Source: NORP309 sp964564165
Lineage (GTDB): Bacteria > Pseudomonadota > Gammaproteobacteria > Xanthomonadales > Marinicellaceae
Direction of reading: 5' to 3'
DNA length: 24,673 bases
Assembly: GCA_964564165.1 (NCBI GenBank)
Contig: CAZLZZ010000034.1
Location: 1 to 24,673 of the forward strand
A program made the position numbers and the translations under genes. This document shows, piece after piece, positions 21,383 to 24,673 of this stretch. Under the pieces are notes generated by a model, which made no database searches, was not told where the DNA came from, and was given only the letters and a program-made list of their open reading frames with translations. How positions within the stretch are numbered: position 1 is the first letter of the stretch; the number at the start of each line of letters is the position of its first letter.

Positions 21383-22378
21383 ATGAATAAAATAAAACAA
21401 TCAAAGTTAGCAATATTATTGCTAATTACTAATTGCATAGCCTATGCAAGCACAGTCACAATTCCTAATACTTTCATCGCGAATACTCCAGCAGTAGCAG
21501 CAGATGTCAATGAGAATTTTAGTGCGGTAAAAACTTCAGTTGATGATAATGATAACGATATAGCTACTTTACTTGCAGCAGTTAGTCAGTTACAAGCAGA
21601 TTTAACAGCAGCTAACCTGAATATCCTGTCATTAACTTCACAACTTTCAAGTCAGAATATTAGAATCTCAAACATAGAAAGTAATACCGTTTTAGAGTTG
21701 GATGGTTTTTTGTCGCACGAAGTTAAAGATGGGTACGATTCTGCTATTTTTTCAAGTGTTAATTTACATGTGTTAAATGGCGACGGTAATCTAGCGCCAG
21801 TTAATGGGGTTGGTAATGTGATTATTGGGTATAACAGCTCCACAACAACATTTAACAATTTTTGTTCTGACCCAAGTTATAATAATCAGGTAAATTGCGA
21901 GTCAAATGGTGCAATATGGGGCAGTAATCAGCGGCTAGGTTCTCATAATCTTATCATGGGTGGGGGCAATTCTTACACCAGTAAAGGAAGTATAGTTACA
22001 GGAGTTGCAAATATTTCCAGCAGAAAATATGCGAGTGTAATTGGCGGCCATTTTTCTGTAGCATCTGGATCTTATTCATTTGTTGTAGGGGAAAATAATA
22101 TCGCCACAGGATATGGGGCAAGCGTAACTGGTGGTAAATTTAACACCGCTTCTAGTCAACACTCATCTGTAAGCGGCGGTGAAAATAACTCGGCTACAAA
22201 CTCCTATTCATCAGTCAGTGGTGGATTTGAAAATACAGCATCAGGGGGATACTCATCAGTTAGCGGAGGAGATAATAATTCAGCAGGAGGTAATTATTCT
22301 TCAGTTAGTGGAGGGTCCTCTCGCGGTGCAAATGGTCAATTTGATTGGCGAGCTGGTTCATTATTCTCGGATTTTTAA
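21383..22378 (+). CDS. Secreted head-repeat protein (YadA-head-like SVSGG repeats), copy 1
   Basis: This 331-residue protein has a signal peptide (cleavage likely after residue 22, ...IAYA). Next come a conserved block TVTIPNTFIANTPAVAADVN, a predicted coiled coil (about 50-95, with LLAAVSQLQADLTAAN), a middle domain with a Cys-containing FCSDPSYNNQVNCESNG segment, and a C-terminal run of 15-residue units such as SSVSGGENNSATNSY and SSVSGGFENTASGGY. These units resemble the left-handed beta-roll of trimeric adhesin heads. It ends with DWRAGSLFSDF and has no YadA-type membrane anchor, so secretion or noncovalent surface attachment is more likely. AGGA precedes the ATG. A homologue is encoded at 23792. 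Role unknown; adhesion or surface layer is inference. Confidence 0.85.
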   Translation: MNKIKQSKLAILLLITNCIAYASTVTIPNTFIANTPAVAADVNENFSAVKTSVDDNDNDIATLLAAVSQLQADLTAANLNILSLTSQLSSQNIRISNIESNTVLELDGFLSHEVKDGYDSAIFSSVNLHVLNGDGNLAPVNGVGNVIIGYNSSTTTFNNFCSDPSYNNQVNCESNGAIWGSNQRLGSHNLIMGGGNSYTSKGSIVTGVANISSRKYASVIGGHFSVASGSYSFVVGENNIATGYGASVTGGKFNTASSQHSSVSGGENNSATNSYSSVSGGFENTASGGYSSVSGGDNNSAGGNYSSVSGGSSRGANGQFDWRAGSLFSDF

Positions 22379-22389
22379 GGATTAAATTT

Positions 22390-22782
22390 ATGAAAAAATT
22401 AATCTTATTAGGATTCATTAGCACTCAAGTGATGAGTACTGATTTAATCTTCAAAAATAGCTTTGAAAACAATGCTTTGGTTGGTGGTGTGGTAACGGGT
22501 TTGGTTTCAACAGATTTAGAGCTTAACCTGAGTTTCAATAGCACAAATCAAACACTCGTAATTGCCAGCAATGGTACTTTTATATTTGATCAAGAGGTGC
22601 CCTTTGGTGTTATTTGGACTGTGTCTATTCAAAATCAACCCAGTAACCCAACAGCCCAAATCTGTACATTAAGTAATGCATCTGGAACCATGACACCATC
22701 GGGGGTAAACAATATACAAATAACCTGCCCAAATTTAAACAAATGGGATGTAATGAAATGGGATGAAGGCAGTTGGCAGTAA
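22390..22782 (+). CDS. Small secreted protein with FKNSFE motif and a beta-sandwich-like domain
   Basis: This 130-residue protein starts with a short hydrophobic signal sequence (MKKLILLGFISTQVMS) and then DLIFKNSFE, a motif found behind the signal peptide of many secreted proteins of marine gammaproteobacteria. The remaining domain reads GGVVTGLVSTDLELNLSF, SNGTFIFDQEVPFGVIWTVS, IQNQPSNPTAQICTLSNASG and ends VNNIQITC. This is a known repeat-like extracellular module whose two cysteines probably form a disulfide; its function is not known. An AAGGA site overlaps the stop of the preceding gene, 11 bases away, so the two are likely an operon. The frame stays open upstream to a TTG at 22345, but that start lies inside the neighbour and lacks a signal peptide. 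Confidence 0.75.
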   Translation: MKKLILLGFISTQVMSTDLIFKNSFENNALVGGVVTGLVSTDLELNLSFNSTNQTLVIASNGTFIFDQEVPFGVIWTVSIQNQPSNPTAQICTLSNASGTMTPSGVNNIQITCPNLNKWDVMKWDEGSWQ

Positions 22783-22794
22783 AATAAAATCATA

Positions 22795-22879
22795 GCAGGG
22801 TGCCGCCCTTGTAGGTCCCATTATCTAATTTTCTGGTGTAAATTAATGTACTCGGGCGACCACAAGGGTCGCTCCCTAC
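22795..22879. repeat. REP-like element (copy 2) after the FKNSFE gene
   Basis: It begins GCAGGGTGCCGCCC and ends GGGTCGCTCCCTAC. The right end, including CGGGCGAC and AGGGTCGCTCCCTAC, matches the element at 21176-21276, so the two are family members of about 85-101 bp. No coding capacity. Confidence 0.65.
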
Positions 22880-22940
22880 ATCATAACCTAGATTCTCATT
22901 GCTATTTTTAACGCAAAAGTTGATAATCATCACAATAAAA

Positions 22941-23245
22941 AATACATAGGACAGGCATCTATAAAGAAGAATACCATTGGACAGTCACTCATAAAAGAAA
23001 AAATCCAAGTCAGAAACCTATCTTTTAGGCTTGGTTTTCATTCGTTATTATGAAAGATTGTACAGAAATTCAATTTTGTGAATGGTATTACTGAAGAATT
23101 GAGTATTTGGCTTATTTGAAACGTGGTTATCCATTACACTAAAAAAGTGTAGGTGAGAATCTTATGAAATTAGGTTAATACATAGGACAGTCACCTATAA
23201 ATAAAAACATCCAAGTCAAAAATCCATTTTTTTGGCTTGGTTTTG
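22941..23245. repeat. GGACAG direct repeats around a probable decayed element
   Basis: AATACATAGGACAGGCATCTATAAA-type sequence at 22941-22965 recurs as a near copy at 23177-23201. A further copy of the core, GGACAGTCACTCATAAAA, starts at 22979. The last two are each followed by ATCCAAGTCA...GGCTTGGTTTT, a weak hairpin with a T-run. The about 130 bases in between (23045-23176) hold no open frame and I recognise no protein in them. The pattern suits the degraded remains of a small mobile element. Confidence 0.5.
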
Positions 23246-23333
23246 ATTTGATTTTTTAAATATTTAGAAGAAAATTGGTTTTTTTAAAGGTTTGAGAGAA
23301 ATGAAAATTAATGATGTAATGTATTAATATACT

Positions 23334-23465
23334 AAACCACCGTAGGGTAGGACCCATGTGTCCTACCGTTTATCAGGTTGAATTTTAAAAAGCATGATTT
23401 TTTTATCAATCACATCGTTTATCAAGCTACGGGAGCACACGTGGGTGCTCCCCGTAGGGTGGTTT
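23334..23465. mobile_element. MITE-like element, 132 bp, with a hairpin at each end
   Basis: Ends are AAACCACC (23334-23341) and GGTGGTTT (23458-23465). Inside the left end GGTAGGAC and GTCCTACC form an 8-base hairpin (23346-23367, loop CCATGT). Inside the right end GGGAGCAC and GTGCTCCC form another (23431-23452, loop ACGTGG). The two hairpins in opposite sense resemble bacterial interspersed mosaic elements. The unit at 6495-6520 is a lone relative. No gene inside; 23466-23535 shows nothing I can name. Confidence 0.65.
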
Positions 23466-23535
23466 CATATTGCAATATACCTATTGCAATTTCTGTATAA
23501 AAAGTTAATAATTCAAATATACTTATTTGTATAGT

Positions 23536-23661
23536 TTCACAACCAATGTCTAATAATTAGATTGTTTATTAGGGGAAAACCGTAGGGCGTACCCCTTGTG
23601 GGTACCCGTTTTTAAATGCTTCGGCATTAATTAATGGGCATGGGCGACAACTATCCTGACA
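23536..23661 (+). pseudogene. Duplicated acnB 3' end plus REP-like element (copy 3)
   Basis: TTCACAACCAATGTCTAAT (23536-23554) is identical to acnB codons at 21125-21143. Translation reads SQPMSNN, stop, IVY, stop, matching the true end SQPMSNHKIAY codon for codon with substitutions. The homology continues through a GTAGGGCGTACCCC element into GGGCGACAACTATCCTGACA (23642-23661), identical to 21236-21255. This is a relic of a segmental duplication and no longer codes for aconitase. Confidence 0.8.
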
Positions 23662-23791
23662 TAGGGGGGGGTGCCATACGGGATTTTCACTGTTTTTGAA
23701 AGTATATCTATTTTTTTTGAATAATTAATGTCATAAATTTTTCATTATTGTCGTAATTAATATAAGACAATTGAAATCTTAGGAGAAGATT

Positions 23792-24673
23792 ATGTTATTC
23801 AATAAAACTCGCAACACTGTGGTTGCTTTTCTAGTCTTTACTGCAAGTTTATCACAGGCAGCAACGGTAACCATTCCCAATATATTTGTGGCAAATACGC
23901 CAGCATTAGCAGCTCAAGTCAATGCAAATTTTAGCAATGTAAAAACATCCGTTGATGATAATGACAGCAATATTAGTAGTAATGATGCAGATATCGCCAC
24001 ATTATTGGCAGCTGTTACACAATTGCAAGCAGATCTGACAACAGTTACATCAAACTTAGCCACAGCCAATGCAACTATTGCTGCAATCCAAGCCAATACA
24101 GTACTGGAACTGGATGGTTATTTAACGTTATCCACAATTAATGGTTATGATACTGCTGAATTCACCAATATCAATGTTCAGATTAATGATGGTTCTGGAA
24201 ATACAGGAGGAGCGGTTAATGGTTTGGGTAATTTAACTATTGGCTACAATGAAACAAGCGCTAGTGCAACAGAGTTTTGTTCCGCCCCGCAGTATAATAA
24301 TTCCACAGACTGTACTGCCAATAGTGGAATTTGGGATAACAATGTTCGTCGTGGCTCGCATAATCTTATATTAGGAAGTGCTAATTCCTATGATGATTTT
24401 GGCGGCATTGTTGCTGGAACCTCAAATATTATTAATAATAGTTATGCAAGTGTACTTGGTGGTCGTCTAAATCAAGCAACAGGATTCTCTTCATCAGTAA
24501 GTGGCGGTCGTGAAAATCAAGCAACAGGATTCTATTCATCAGTAAGTGGCGGTATTGACAACCAAGCAACAGGAGACTATTCATCAGTAAGTGGCGGTAG
24601 TGAAAATCAAGCAACAACATTCTATTCATCAGTAAGTGGCGGTATTGACAACCAAGCAACAGGAGACTATTCA
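23792..24673 (+). CDS. Secreted head-repeat protein, copy 2 (partial, runs off the window)
   Basis: An open frame of 294 codons from ATG 23792 reaches the window end without a stop. The ribosome-binding site AGGAG is strong. The signal peptide (cleavage likely after SQA, residue 23) is followed by TVTIPNIFVANTPALAAQVN, a coiled coil (LLAAVTQLQADLTTVTS), the middle domain with FCSAPQYNNSTDCTANSG, GSHNLILGSANSY, and then 15-residue SSVSGG-(x)2-NQATG-x-Y units. It is homologous to the protein at 21383 over its whole visible length, with the signal-proximal and coiled-coil parts best conserved. The start lies 256 bases from the acnB relic, against 258 in the first copy, confirming common origin. 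Function is unknown. Confidence 0.85.
   Translation, partial: MLFNKTRNTVVAFLVFTASLSQAATVTIPNIFVANTPALAAQVNANFSNVKTSVDDNDSNISSNDADIATLLAAVTQLQADLTTVTSNLATANATIAAIQANTVLELDGYLTLSTINGYDTAEFTNINVQINDGSGNTGGAVNGLGNLTIGYNETSASATEFCSAPQYNNSTDCTANSGIWDNNVRRGSHNLILGSANSYDDFGGIVAGTSNIINNSYASVLGGRLNQATGFSSSVSGGRENQATGFYSSVSGGIDNQATGDYSSVSGGSENQATTFYSSVSGGIDNQATGDYS
24491..24673 (+). repeat. In-frame 45-bp tandem repeats with 90-bp higher-order period
   Basis: TCATCAGTAAGTGGCGGT begins at 24491, 24536, 24581 and 24626, and TCA again at 24671, so the period is exactly 45 bases (15 codons). Alternating units form a 90-base dimer: the ones coding IDNQATGDY (from 24554 and 24644) look base-identical. The array continues beyond the window. 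Confidence 0.9.

Noticed and set aside
22345..22389. Upstream extension of the FKNSFE gene starting at TTG
   Set aside because: It overlaps the preceding gene and has no ribosome-binding site; ATG 22390 gives a signal peptide and follows AAGGA.
23045..23176. Transposase remnant between the GGACAG repeats
   Set aside because: Translation in the frame I tried is broken by stops and shows no motif I can name, so I do not call a pseudogene.
24432..24659. Minus-strand repetitive frame of 75 codons
   Set aside because: It is the antisense of the 45-bp coding repeats of the secreted head protein.
24491..24673. Possible CRISPR array from the regular spacing
   Set aside because: The whole unit is repeated in frame with no variable spacers; it encodes SSVSGG units.

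Overview
The window looks like chromosome from a moderately AT-rich gammaproteobacterium. The order yceD-rpmF-plsX-fabH-fabD-fabG, a rplU-rpmA pair and the coexistence of two aconitases (AcnA and AcnB) all fit. Secreted proteins with a DLIFKNSFE-type N-terminus and SVSGG head repeats recall marine Marinicella-like bacteria, but that placement is inference. No rRNA, tRNA or CRISPR array was seen.

Layout. 1-1680: the 3' end of an HI0933-like flavoprotein converges on a minus-strand pair (AmpD-like amidase, then tesB, overlapping by 4 bases). 1681-1851: a divergent promoter region with a direct repeat. 1852-6481: the lipid operon yceD, rpmF, terminator, then plsX-fabH-fabD-fabG from its own promoter, which carries a perfect 8-2-8 palindrome. 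acpP, the usual next gene, is absent. 6482-10038: a markedly AT-rich restriction-modification island. It holds a 738-residue C5-cytosine methyltransferase with an integrase-type arm DNA-binding domain at its N-terminus, overlapping an MvaI/BcnI-family endonuclease gene. Four GTCCG repeats with a 12-6-12 period lie just upstream of the methyltransferase. 10054-11352: an unknown small gene and a membrane-anchored alpha/beta hydrolase. 11381-12158: terminator, rpmA, rplU and their promoter. 12210-12317: a MITE-like inverted-repeat element. 12456-15278: uvrA. 15344-18056: terminator and acnA (minus). 18354-21161: acnB (plus), whose sequence resembles Bacteroidota AcnB more than the E. coli type.

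21125-24673 is a duplicated accessory region. The last codons of acnB, a REP-like element, a spacer and a secreted head-repeat gene occur once at 21125-22378 and again at 23536-24673, where the second gene runs off the window. Between them lie a small FKNSFE-type secreted protein and several palindromic or direct repeats. The second head-repeat gene contains nearly identical 45-bp tandem units.

The most novel candidates are the arm-domain/methyltransferase fusion facing its possible binding repeats, the palindromic operator on the fatty-acid promoter, and the segmental duplication containing a vestige of acnB.
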